64,000 nt of DNA from Cryptomeria japonica (GCF_030272615.1 NC_081413.1:553127136-553191135); one strand, 5' to 3'; positions 50,468 to 60,371 are shown, counted from the stretch's first letter. Made by a program: numbers and translations. Notes: generated by a model from the sequence alone, not told the origin.

Positions 50468-50678
50468 AATAAACCTCCCTTTCCATCCATAATAAATCAG
50501 ATCCTATCTGTGGCTAAGGCAATTCCTACGTCCAGTGATGGGTGTGGAACTGAGGACATCACATGTTTCGAGGAGTACAGTTTCTTCCAGCTTTCTCCAG
50601 TCTATTCACGCACAATCCACAATAAAGCAACATTTGCATCGCCAGATCCGCAATAAAGCTTCATCTTCTTCGCAATAA
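50468..50678 (+). promoter_or_regulatory. Cluster of five AATAAA signals
   Basis: AATAAA occurs at 50468, 50491, 50621, 50652 and 50673, the last three in a repeated CAATAAAG context. They lie downstream of integrase on the sense strand. They could end a short sense transcript before the antisense gene, or be a chance product of local duplication. Confidence 0.5.
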
Positions 50679-51780
50679 AGTATCAGTTTCATGGATTCAG
50701 TCAGTTTCAGATGAGACACAGCAGCAACAATGGGCTTCAACAAAATCAAATCTTTCAACAGACTCAAACAACAATATGGTTCAGTGTTAATCTATCCCTT
50801 TTGTGAAAGTGAACATTGTGACCACAATCAAACATGACTTATACAAGTGACAAGAGACACTAAACTTGAGGACTACAGTGGATGTTGGTGTCGAGTCTTG
50901 GTTTTCTTTTGATTTCATTTTTCTGGTGACATGTCTTTTAGCTTTTCCAGGATGTCTTTGACTAGAGATTCTATCTCCAAGATGTCTTTGACTAGAAAGG
51001 CGAGGATGGGGTATCGTCACCTATTTGTGTTTGTTGTCTGTGGATTGTCTCTTAGTAATGCTATGACTTGTCCAAGGATATGAGGACACTATGAGTCTAG
51101 TATGAATTGGGGCATTCCTTTTTTGTGGATGTCTTATCTCCATGCAAACAGGTACAATGACTTTCTGGGTCGAACTCATGCCTCGATTGTCATAACCTAC
51201 TTGCCATAATAAGCTCAATGATGATAACGCACAAGAAGCTCTTTCACTTTCATATCTTTTGTCTTCCATCCCCCTTTCTTGGTTGACTTCCATCGTCCTT
51301 CTTGAGTCCGCGTAGCCTGCTATCACATAACTGAGTATAATGACACACCAAAAATATTTGCATTTCATATAGTTGCACCTGCATCACCACATATAAGCAT
51401 TTCATACATACATATAGATATCACAACTGCATCACATCCTGCACACAACACCTGTTAGCACAATTTACATTTGCATTATCATATTCATCTGCATTACATA
51501 CATTCACATTTGCATTAGCATAACATATAGAATCATAAAAGAACAAAAAAATTGCATTGCATCATGTAAATATTTGCATCCATATCATAAGCATCACATA
51601 AGAACATCTCATCACATAGGTACACATGCATATAGCTGCCGCAAAAATAAATCATCTCTCATATATAATCAAAATGTGTCATGATACAATGATGTCAAAA
51701 ATCATATGGCTACAAAATCACCCGCAGGTGTCTACAATACAAAAATGGTACATATACTGATACAAGGGAGCCCTCTACGG
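50679..51780. other. Gypsy 3' internal non-coding region
   Basis: About 1.1 kb between integrase and the antisense gene. The word 'atgtctttgactaga' is duplicated near 50950-51000. From 51380 to 51620 the sequence is dominated by irregular GCAT/CAT words. Minus-strand frames at 50787-51020 and 51021-51368 have no motif. Confidence 0.4.
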
Positions 51781-53760
51781 CTATGATGAACTCCCTCCCT
51801 CGAAGCCGCCTAGTCTGGACGGAGTCTGAGCTCTAGAAGGACCCACTCCAGGATCACCCTGCCTATCTAGTGGTGGTGGAGGACCCATGACCCCACCACT
51901 AGATGCCTGTCTCCTCCGGCTCCCTCCCATAGCCGTCGCTGTCCGCGATGGTCTATGGAAGCTCCTCGCCCACTGATCTGCTGGCACGGCACCATAATAC
52001 AGGTCCCTTCAGTAGGCGATCTCCTCTCCGGCTCGCAGCACATATGCGTAGCCTGCTCCTGTGTCCTCCGCCGCCTGCCTCCCTGCCCTCAGCGCTGTCT
52101 CAGCCTCAGTGTAGCGTTGAATCGCCTGATCCCTCTCCCGCTCAGTATCTCTGAGCCGGGTCCTGAGCCGATCCCTCTCCCTCTCCAAATCCTGAATCTC
52201 GTCTACCTGGCCCTGGCAGATCTCCCTCAGATCCAGCAGCTCAGCCTCCACTGGGTCAACCCCCTCTGCCTCGGCCTCTGCCCGTGGCTCTCCCTCTGCG
52301 GGTGCCTGCCCCTGTACCCCTCCCTGTACCTGTACCGGTGCCTGAACGGGTACCTGTTTCGGTACATGCCTAGGTCCCTGTACCTGTCTCTGTCCTGGTG
52401 CCTGTACTGGCACCTGTCCCTGTGCTCTAGGACCCTGTACTACTGGTACCTGCAGGGGCACTCCACCGCAACCCCTCACCACCTGGGCCTGTCCCTCCTG
52501 TCCACCCTCCCTCCGAGGTGCCACCCTCCTCTCCCCAACTACTCCCCTCCACCGTCGTCGGCCTCTACCCCCATCACCCCCACCATCATCATCGTCATCT
52601 CCTCCTCCATCTCCATCTAGTAGCTCCCCTGGATCTGTCAGTCGAGGGAATGGATGCTCCGCCCAGTAAGTTGTGTACTCTGCATCCATACCTGCATCCT
52701 CAATCTCAAGCCACATGTCCCAGGGAAGGGGTATCATCTCTGCCAGCTGTGTGACTGCCTGATCATATGATAATAACGGCCCAAACTGCGCCTGATCCCT
52801 GACTGTGCGGGCATACATACCCGAGCCTCGTGGCATCCTCTGGATCCTCCCAAACTGTCTACCAACCCTATCCACCAGCTGTCTCTCCAATATATAGGGC
52901 ATTCGCCCAATCAAATATCTGCTCCTGAAGGTATAAGGCAGCTCCACTGCATCATCCTCCCACTCCTCGCACCCCAGGTATGGCCTCCAGATGACTACAT
53001 CAATGTCATCTATCACACGCCTCCAGTGCTCTAACCTGCCAATCTGAGGCTGCGAAGTAATCATATCATAAAGATGCACAAAGCTCTGCCCCTGACCTCT
53101 GCCCCTGAAGTGTATCGGCCGTGTGATAGGCAGATGCTCGTATGCCCACACTTGTAGTAGTGTCACTCCACAACCCAGTCCCACTGATCCATGGTAGACA
53201 AACTGGTGAAGCTCATAATATAGGTGTGCCAACACACATGGACCCCATGCATACCTGGTGTGCTCAGTCACCAATATCTCCAGTGCTCCTCCCCAGCCCA
53301 CTGCCAACCCCCGTGTCGCCCTGTCCGGACACAGGAACCCACTGATGGCTCCTCCGATCACAGCTGGCAAGGCTAACCCTGTCGCAGTCATGGTATCCCA
53401 TGCCACATGTCCTGCTCTCATCTCTAGTCCGGGATCCTGGAACACCCATCTCAAAGCCTCTTTGTCTCCGTCGCGATCGTATGGGATCAGCTCTCCATCG
53501 ATCGGTATATGCAATATCCTGTAGACATCCTCGAGGTTCACTGTCATCTCCCCCATCGGCAAATGAAATGTGCATGTCTCGGAGTGCCATCTCTCCGCCA
53601 GTGCAGTCAGCAAACCCATGTTTGCCCGAAACTCAGGCACATATAATACGTGTCTCAATCCCATCTCCTCAATGGCAGCTCTATCCTGAAACGACAACTC
53701 TGGTCACAACCTCTGTGTAGACGGGAATCTCTCCCATGACTCTAGCATAGGCAGATACTC
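51781..53760 (-). CDS. Antisense plant-mobile-domain protein, exon 2 (two stops)
   Basis: Minus-strand frame of 660 codons from a splice acceptor (CTGTAG, 53766-53761) to a stop at 51781. It is broken by TGA at 53704-53706 and at 52009-52011, leaving a 562-codon open core (52009-53697). The core matches the plant mobile domain of MAIN/MAIL-like proteins: RHVLYVPEF, LAERWHSETCTFHLPMGEMT, DVYRILHIPIDGEL and WAYEHLP. A Gly/Asp/Arg-rich linker, a Gln/Val/Pro-rich segment and a predicted coiled coil (LRTRLRDTERERDQAI) follow. MAIN/MAIL1 proteins act in the nucleus in silencing and genome stability; a role here is unknown. It has a GC-rich, Arg-rich composition unlike the sense genes. Confidence 0.88.
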
Positions 53761-53793
53761 CTACAGTCAAACAAATCAATCATGCCAGTCAAG

Positions 53794-54072
53794 GTGGCAT
53801 TCACTGTTATCACAAAATGCTACTCGCTATCTAAATGCATATGGTTATCTATTCTAGTGACACTCACTGTTCATCACAAAGTGTTGCTATCTATCCTAGT
53901 AGTGCTCCCTATTCATCACAAAGTACTACGTGTGTGACATTCCCTGTTCATCACAAAGTGTTACTCACATTTAGCACTCCCTGTTCATCACAAAGTGCTG
54001 CTCACACTTTGGGTACTCCCTGTTCATCACAAAGTACTCTATCTTGGTGCTCCCTGTTCATCACAAAGTGCC
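53794..54072 (+). repeat. Seven tandem hairpins with conserved loop
   Basis: Seven copies of a 14-15-nt core CCCTGTTCATCACAA (or 1-3 bases off) are each flanked by complementary arms that differ between copies: GCATT/AATGC (53797), ACACT/AGTGT (53860), GTAGTGCT/AGTACTAC (53899), GTGACATT/AGTGTTAC (53934), AGCACT/AGTGCT (53973), GTACT/AGTAC (54013), GGTGCT/AGTGCC (54046). Stems are 5-8 bp. Non-Watson-Crick pairs are all G-T as read on the plus strand; no A-C pair is seen. Copies are 34-63 bp apart. Confidence 0.85.
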
Positions 54073-54220
54073 TTGATCTATCCTAGTCTTCCTAGAGGAC
54101 CTGCTTGAGTGTATCCTCTCAGCAGCTTATCCAATCGACAGCGTATGTTCATCACAGAACTGCCGATTTGACCTAGAAGACTAAAACCGTGCATTTTTTG
54201 ACATATACGTGCTTTTACCT

Positions 54221-54470
54221 CACAGACGCGTTTCTGCCTCACAAACACGCCTGAAGACTGCATAGACGCGCCTGTACAACGCAGACGTGCCTGTTTGACA
54301 TAAACGTGCCTAAATTGATCACAGACGCGACTTTGGAACATAAATGCCCCTACAGGACATAAACGCGCCCGCATCAAGCACAAACGCGGTTCCAGACGCA
54401 GACGCGCCTGGCACCGACACAGACGCGCCTGGCGGACACAGACGCGCCTGGCACCGACACAGACGCGGTT
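54221..54470 (-). repeat. 20-bp-period array, block C, inverted
   Basis: Thirteen cores CACAGACGC (reverse complement GCGTCTGTG), some one or two bases off, start at 54221, 54240, 54261, 54281, 54299, 54320, 54339, 54358, 54379, 54398, 54418, 54437 and 54458; the mean step is 19.75 bp. It has the same core and period as leader blocks A and B but the opposite strand. The last four spacers are most alike (GCCTGGCACCGA type), so the array may have grown there most recently. Confidence 0.92.
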
Positions 54471-54585
54471 GCATGTTTTTGCACTTTTTTGTGCCCTATT
54501 CCTAAGTGCATTTATTGCTAAACTACCATGCATTAATGACAAAATTGAAATGCGTCAAAGTACGAGGAGGTTTGGTGGTACTTAC

Positions 54586-54651
54586 CGGCTCTCCTGCCTC
54601 TGCTGGCCTCTGAAATCGGCGAACGCGGTCAAATCTGTGAACCAAAGCCAT
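54586..54651 (-). CDS. Antisense plant-mobile-domain protein, exon 1
   Basis: ATG at 54651 opens 22 codons (MALVHRFDRVRRF...GEP) that end exactly at a strong donor, CCG/GTAAGT (54588-54580). Joining to the acceptor at 53761 keeps phase 0 and leads into EYLPMLESWERFP, sequence of the kind that precedes the plant mobile domain. The start is chosen because a TATA box lies about 95 bp upstream and no other in-frame ATG precedes the intron. There is no transcript evidence. Confidence 0.65.
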
Positions 54652-54742
54652 CGCTGCTGACTGCTCCTGCTCTTTCTCGCTCTGCACTGTGATCTCGTGA
54701 GGGTGTAGATGACAATGAGGATGTCTTTTGCCCGTGGTCTAT

Positions 54743-54748
54743 CTTATA
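54743..54748 (-). promoter_or_regulatory. TATA box of the antisense gene
   Basis: Minus strand reads GGCTATAAGATAG, with TATAAG 92-97 bp upstream of the exon 1 ATG. That would place a transcription start about 60 bp before the ATG, a normal plant arrangement. Confidence 0.5.
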
Positions 54749-54981
54749 GCCTACCCTAGCCCTCGCATTCATTTTCCCGAGTTAGTCTTCATTATCCCGT
54801 GACTCTGTCACTTTATCCGGTCTAGCCATTCTAGCCTTTCTTTCTTATCGAGAGATTGTCTGCAATCTTTTCAGACATTTTCATCCAATCTCTCGAGGGG
54901 GCATATCATTCCCATGCTGGGGCAACTTTGTATCAGTTCATCTTATCTTCTTTGAAACAACGCGACAAGTCGCATTGTCTC

Positions 54982-54990
54982 AAAGAGGGG
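54982..54990 (+). other. Gypsy polypurine tract
   Basis: AAAGAGGGG followed by TAAAA and then the 3' LTR at 54996; the expected plus-strand primer site. Confidence 0.8.
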
Positions 54991-54995
54991 TAAAA

Positions 54996-55820
54996 TGTAG
55001 ACACCTAAAATTGTCATGTCTAATTAAATAAATATTTTATTTATTTAATTATCTAAGCCTAATTCTTCTATTAATTAAATAAATCTTTATTTATTTAATT
55101 AATTCATTTATCCTCTTCTAGCCTTATTTCTCATTTAAATAAATCCATTTATTTATTTAAATTATCCTTTTCCTAAATTAAATAAATATCTTATTTATTT
55201 AATTGATCCCACTTCTTCTATTAATTAAATAAATCTTTATTTATTTAATTAATTCATTAGCCTTTTCTACACATGACACATGTCATTCATCTCTTAATTC
55301 CTACACTACCTACCTCTTTCATTATTTTGGTATTTCTTTTACCTACCCTCTAATCCTAGCCGACCTCTCTTTTTACACCTCTCAATCTTATCCCTCCATT
55401 TCATATTGTGTCTTCTATTTAAGAAGATGCTTTCTTCATTGTCAAACCCTAATCATTCATGCGAATCATTGATGCTAATCATTCTATGCACCCTAATCAC
55501 TGATGCTAATGATCTTTCATGCAACTTGCTACACTACGATCCTACTTGCAACCACATTCCGTTCTTTGTTGAGCTCTTGTGCATATAAAATCTGAGAGCA
55601 AATATATCAAGCAAGATCAATGGAGATAGGAAGAATGGAGATCAAAACCCTATTGGACATGTGATGGTATAATCTTTGTGATTTCTTGTGATTTGCATTG
55701 TCTTAGGTAATCTTCATATGTTATGGTGGATCTTTGTTGATTGTTAGGCTAGGGTTTAGTGGTTGGATTCATTTAGCCTTTCAATATTGTTATCATTGTT
55801 ATCCATTTTCACCATACACA
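54996..55820 (+). repeat. Gypsy 3' LTR
   Basis: 825 bp, identical in length to the 5' LTR with three substitutions seen. TATA box TATAAAA at 55584. Followed directly by the target duplication GAAAT. Confidence 0.97.
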
Positions 55821-57736
55821 GAAATATATAGATATGGAAGAGAAAAATAAATAGTTGGAGAGAGATGAAGATATAAAAAGATAAAGATAGAGATAGGAAG
55901 TGATATATAGATAGGGGGAGAAATACAGTGGTAGAGAGAGATAGAGGGATAGATGAAAGAAATGATAGGGATCTAGATAGGTATAGAGAGGAAAAAAGAT
56001 ATGGATAGAGAGGTCCAAAAAGAGGGAGAATGAAAGAGAGATGGATGTATAGGAGGAGGCATGTCTAGAGATTAGGGTGAGAGATGACGATAGAGGTAGA
56101 GATGAAGATAGAGAAAAAGAGGAGGGAAAAAAAGATGGAGCAAGGGAGAGGGGGAGATAAAGATAGAAAAAGAGGAGATAGAGAGGAGAGACAAAGAGGA
56201 AGAGAGAGAGAGATATATATAAAGGAAGAGGGAGATATGAGAGATATATATAGATCGTAAGATAGAACTCGATAGTTATAGATATAGAGAGAGAGAGAGA
56301 GAAGAAGAGGGAGATAGATAAATAAATGGACAAATAGAGATGGAGAGAGGGTGAGAAAATTTGGGGAGATAGATATATATTGGAAGAGAAATAGAGAGAT
56401 ATAAGATATACAGGAAGAAAAGAGAGAGAGAGGTAGAGATAAAGAGATAGATAGGGGGGTAGGGAGGGAATGAGGGAGGGAGAGATGGGGAAAAATAGAG
56501 AGAAGGGTAAGGTAAAGAGAGGGGTGGCCCAGAGACAGAGCGGGGGGTATTGATATATATAGAGGAAAATATAGATAGATAGAGAGTGACAAGGAGAGAG
56601 ATAGAGATATATGTATAGAAAGAGATAGATAGACTAGCTAGAGAGAGATGGAGAGAAATATAAAAACATGATATATTGTGAAAGAGATATGGAGTGAATG
56701 AGAGAGGGGGGGGAGGCAAGAGTGTCAAAAAGGAGCTAACAAAGACAAGTAATAGAGAGAAAGGTTTAGACTCTAGAGAGAGGGAGAGAGATAAATATGG
56801 GGAAAGATAGAGAGATAGTGATAGCGAGAGAGGGAGGGGAGAGAAACATGGAGTGTGTGTGTATACATTAGAGAGAGAAAAAGTAGATAGATATAAAAAG
56901 AGGGAGTGATGGGGAGATATGGAGAGATAAGACGGAAAGAGGGAGAGAAGGTATGTATAGGGATAGAAAGATATAGATATAGGGATAAAAAGGATCTAGA
57001 GAGTAAATATAACTTGTAAAATATAAAGGGGTGAGAAAGAGGGGGAGATAGGAGAGAAATAGGGGGAGATGGATAAAAAAAGATAGAAGGAGAGTGACAA
57101 TTAGAGAGGGGGATAGAGAGATAGAAAGATAATAAAGATATAGGAAGTGACATATGGAGAGGTAGAGAGGGATATAGAGTGAGTGAGAGAGATGAAGGAA
57201 GAGGAGTGTATAAGATCTAGAGATGGTGAGATAGAATAGAGATAGGGAAGGAGAAATAACCTAGAGTGTGTGTTTGTGTGAGTGAGAGCGATATAGATAT
57301 AAAGATAAGGAGGAAGAAAGAGGGAATGTGTGTGTGAGTAAAAGAGATATAGAGATAGATATAAAGAGGGAGAGAGAGGGAGAGAGATGATATAGAAGTA
57401 GAGAGATATAAAAAGAGGGAACAATAGGAGAGAGAGAGGGAGAGATGGAGAGATAGATAGAGTGAGAAGGATAGAAGGGGAAAAGAGAGAGAGACAAGGA
57501 GAGGTAAGGGGAGAGAGATAAGGGAGAGAGATGGAGATGGATATAATAATCAAATGACATGCTAACATCAACATAGCTCCCCAAGGACATATATTTTATC
57601 TTTAAATTATTGGCATGAAATAAGTAATCATAAATTAGTTGTTGTTTCTTGCTCTCTTGCTCTAAACATTTAATTTAGGTGTTAAGTTGAAATTTATTTT
57701 GTTATATAAATTAGAATAAAATTCAAATATATAATT

Positions 57737-57865
57737 GTACAACTCAAGTTGGCCTAGTGGTGGAGAACTTGTGGTCATGAAAGAGAGGTCACAAGTTTGA
57801 ATCCCACGAGGGGGTAGGGTATGTACAACTTATCAGCTTTAGCCCATTACCAATCAAAAAAAAAA
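57737..57865 (+). mobile_element. tRNA-derived SINE, copy 2
   Basis: Same family as 32448-32581: GTACAACTCAAGTTGGCC start, A box TGGCCTAGTGG, B box-like GGTCACAAGTTTGAATCC, tail ending in an A-run. Perfect 14-bp duplication TCAAATATATAATT (57723-57736 and 57866-57879). Copy B of the tandem segment has the matching empty site near 63112-63126. Confidence 0.95.
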
Positions 57866-58406
57866 TCAAATATATAATTATTCTATAATAATAAATTTTT
57901 AATAAGACAAAATGTATAAATTCTAGTATCTTTTAATTATTATTTGTAATTCCATAAAAAATATAAATAATTAAAATACAATTTTCACTTAATAAAACAG
58001 AGAATATTTGAAAAAAAGTGAAAGAAATAGAATAAATAATATAAAATAGAACATCTAATAAAAGAAGATAATATTAAACGACATTCTTATCAAAAGGAAA
58101 TAGTAATAAAAGAAATATTTAATTTAAAATATAATCACTCTACCATAATTATAATTTTCATAAGACAAATAACTACAGATGAAATTAAATATAATAATTT
58201 TTAGTTATTATAAAAATAAATAAATAACTTTTTAGCCAAAAAAAGACATAAATGATTAAAACAATTTTAAACTTGAGGGAAAATAAATAAATAAATAAAA
58301 TTAGAATTAAATAGAGTTGGTTCTCTCTTTTTCAATATTTTTTCTTTTATTTTTTAAGAAACTTAAAAAAGATAGAATATTCTAATAAAAGAAATAATAT
58401 TAAGAG

Positions 58407-58462
58407 ATATTTTCACTAAAAGTAGATTATATATATAAAAAATCTACTTTTAGTGAAAATAT
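58407..58462. repeat. Perfect 22-bp inverted repeat (hairpin)
   Basis: Arms 58407-58428 and 58441-58462 are exact reverse complements (core TTTTCACTAAAAGTAGATT), separated by a 12-nt AT loop. The equivalent position in copy B has no such palindrome that I can find. Confidence 0.9.
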
Positions 58463-58741
58463 ATCTTTATATATATATATATATATATATAAAAAAAATA
58501 TTAAAATGTATATTTTTATGCTTAAGGCATTCCTAAACCATCTACTTATTTTTATTTCTCTAGTCTTGATTTTAAAAGTAGGTGGTTCACTTCATATAGG
58601 GAATGACTTTTGTATAATGATTATAATATAATAAAAAATTTATAATGAAAACATTCTTTTTCCTTAAAAGCATAATCTTAATTTAATTTAAAAATATATA
58701 TAACTACATTTGTAATAATACAATTAATCTCAAATTCAATT

Positions 58742-60356
58742 TTATTTTTTTTGCTCGGTAATGATTTATGTTTTATTTAAAACCAAAATAAAGTATACAT
58801 AGTAAGTCTAAAAAAGTATTTGAGATCAAAAAGGGCACACCCGCCCACCAATATCAACCAATCAAAAAACTAGAACCCTACAACCCACCAACCCACCCAT
58901 ATACAACGAAATTTGCTAGATCGTGTCTCAAAAAGATGCCAATCCAAAAAGGACACGTCATCATTAAGAAAAACAAAATGCTCCAACTCACTGGACTTTC
59001 CTTTGATGGTTGCATCTCACCACCCTGGCATCTTTGTTCTCCATCGCTCTCGTCGGCCTAGGTCGCAGCACCCTTCTTTGCTCCCGTTCGACCTTTGCCT
59101 TTGCCTGAGCAATGATGCCTTTTAGCTCCTCGATTCTGTATATAGTTTCAGTGCATCCCATCCCCTTCTGGCCTCCTGCCTGTGATGAAACTTGCACATT
59201 CCTTTTGCCCACCGTAGAAAGGGGAATATACCAGTATTACTGCCATTCCTACTATCCTCCACCCCTTCGCAAGCATCAAACCCCACTCCCGGTTCCACCC
59301 ATTCCAGAAAAGAGTCCATTCCAATTAGGAAATCCTCATGAATTATCATTTGCATCACCTTTTTTTACTGTGGTCGTGTCTTCACCTAGCTCCAATCCCC
59401 AAGCCATAATGAGGGCATAAACATCCATTATGGTTTTGAACCTGTATTTAATTGACTGAAAGCCCCCTTGACCACTATCGTTGCACTCTGGGACAACAAA
59501 TCATCAAGAAACTTGAACATTTTCTGCAATTGGCCTATGGTAATTTCACCGAAGAAGGCAAAGGTCCGCCTCTTTCTTTGTAGGGTGAAATTGGCCTCCA
59601 TACTTGCAACAAACCAACTGTACTACATCTCCAAATTAATACGAGCACCTTCACAAAGCTCTATTTCAACTAAAATTATCTTCTTAAAGATGTCTCGAGA
59701 AGAAGAGGGATGAAATAAATGCCAACTCATGGCCCGTAAAATCATCATTAGCAATGTGCCTCGCTTATCTCAATCGCCGCCTTTCTCTCACCGTCTTCTG
59801 ACACTGTACTCTCCATCTGCAGTGTCATTAAAGGAGGCCACCCGCTCCCTCCTCAAGATTGATATTGCGAAAATCCTCCCATCTAAAGTCACCCACTTCA
59901 CCAAATGTGAGAGCCCATTTTGATAAAATATCAGCCTCGACATTACCCATACGTTTGATATGGCTTAACTGAAAATCCTCAAAATACTTTAATTCTTCCA
60001 GGATATTATGGATCCACCCTTGTAAATGCCATGCATCAATTCCTTTCTTCATTAAAGCCAGAATGATAATCAAAGAGTCTCCCTCCAGGTGTACTTTCCT
60101 CTCACCTGACATCTTACACATCCTAACAGCCAACATGGTTGTTGTCGCTTCAGCCAAATTTTTAGTACCATCCATCAATCTCTGAGCACCTATAGCCAAC
60201 ATATCACCCTTCCAATCCCGCACAATAACCCCTGCCCCTAAAGGTCCCAGGTTGCCTTTGGAAGCTTCATCAAAGTTCACTTTCTACCAACCCTCCAACG
60301 GTCTCTCCCATTTAATAATTAAATCAGAATGGTTGGTTTGAACCCAACTAAGCCCC
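58742..60356 (-). mobile_element. 5'-truncated LINE
   Basis: Near-perfect 15-bp duplication ATCTCAAATTCAATT / ATCTCAAATTTAATT (58727-58741 and 60357-60371). The T-run at 58740-58752 is the A tail of a minus-strand element. Only the 3' end remains: RNase H, then about 1.08 kb to the tail. It sits at the junction between tandem copies A and B. Confidence 0.88.
59828..60340 (-). pseudogene. LINE ORF2 C-terminal RNase H
   Basis: Minus-strand frame with WERPLEGW, a TAG at about 60284, then 150 codons: VNFDEASKGNLGPLG (Asp), KNLAEATTTMLAV (Glu), HLEGDSLIIILAL (Asp), HIKRMGNVEADILSKWAL (Asp). All four RNase H carboxylates are present. It ends at TAA 59828. The reading upstream is lost by 5' truncation. 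Downstream, broken minus-strand frames (59122-59358, 58988-59212) look partly coding but match nothing I know. Confidence 0.85.
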
Positions 60357-60371
60357 ATCTCAAATTTAATT

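Larger units (their letters stand above)
53761..54585 (-). other. Predicted GT-AG intron of the antisense gene
   Basis: 825 bp with donor GTAAGT and acceptor TTGACTGTAG, phase 0 on both sides. It contains the inverted block C motif array and the seven-hairpin array. Because it is antisense to the element's genomic RNA, retrotransposition would not remove it. Confidence 0.65.
39553..55820 (+). mobile_element. Ty3/gypsy (Tat-type) retrotransposon with antisense gene
   Basis: A complete 16,268-bp element. Two 825-bp LTRs both start TGTAGACACC and end CCATACACA, with a perfect 5-bp duplication GAAAT (39548-39552 and 55821-55825). LTR identity is about 99.6% (three differences seen). The order is a 2.4-kb leader, gag-protease, G-patch/RT/RNase H/second RNase H, integrase, AATAAA cluster, antisense plant-mobile-domain gene, polypurine tract and 3' LTR. 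The RT-before-integrase order marks Ty3/gypsy. The G-patch and the second RNase H, as I recall the family, indicate the Tat lineage. It inserted into a GA polypurine tract. The sense frames have two +1 shifts and two in-frame stops; the antisense gene has two stops. Confidence 0.97.
55826..58726. repeat. Tandem segment copy A, right part
   Basis: Continues the GA-rich polypurine block cut at 39552, up to about 57545 (together about 1.9 kb of almost pure A/G on the plus strand with scattered T). Then comes AT-rich sequence collinear with 62940-63696 in copy B: 'cttgctctcttg', 'ttaataagacaaa', 'ttgtaattccataa' and so on, in the same order. A SINE is inserted at 57737. No genes; long minus-strand frames arise only because pyrimidine-rich text lacks stop codons. 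Confidence 0.88.

Noticed and set aside
51955-52620. Plus-strand 221-codon frame opposite the plant-mobile-domain gene
   Set aside because: Shadow of the GC-rich antisense coding strand: its translation is low in complexity (Leu, Pro, Ser) and it has no motif, whereas the minus frame has a recognisable domain.
40495-54470. CRISPR-like array (short repeats with unique spacers at constant period)
   Set aside because: The cores are only 9-10 nt with 10-11-nt spacers, the setting is a plant retrotransposon, and there are no cas genes.
54078-54542. Minus-strand 154-codon frame over the block C array
   Set aside because: Its Arg/Cys/Val pattern is just the 20-bp motif read in three phases. The period is not a multiple of three, and the predicted donor places it in an intron.
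55809-57590. Long minus-strand open frames rich in Ser, Leu, Tyr, Ile and Pro (also at 61354-62982 and 39322-39574)
   Set aside because: The minus strand is almost pure C/T with A and lacks stop codons in several frames at once. Overlapping frames are open together and there is no motif, so they are composition artefacts.
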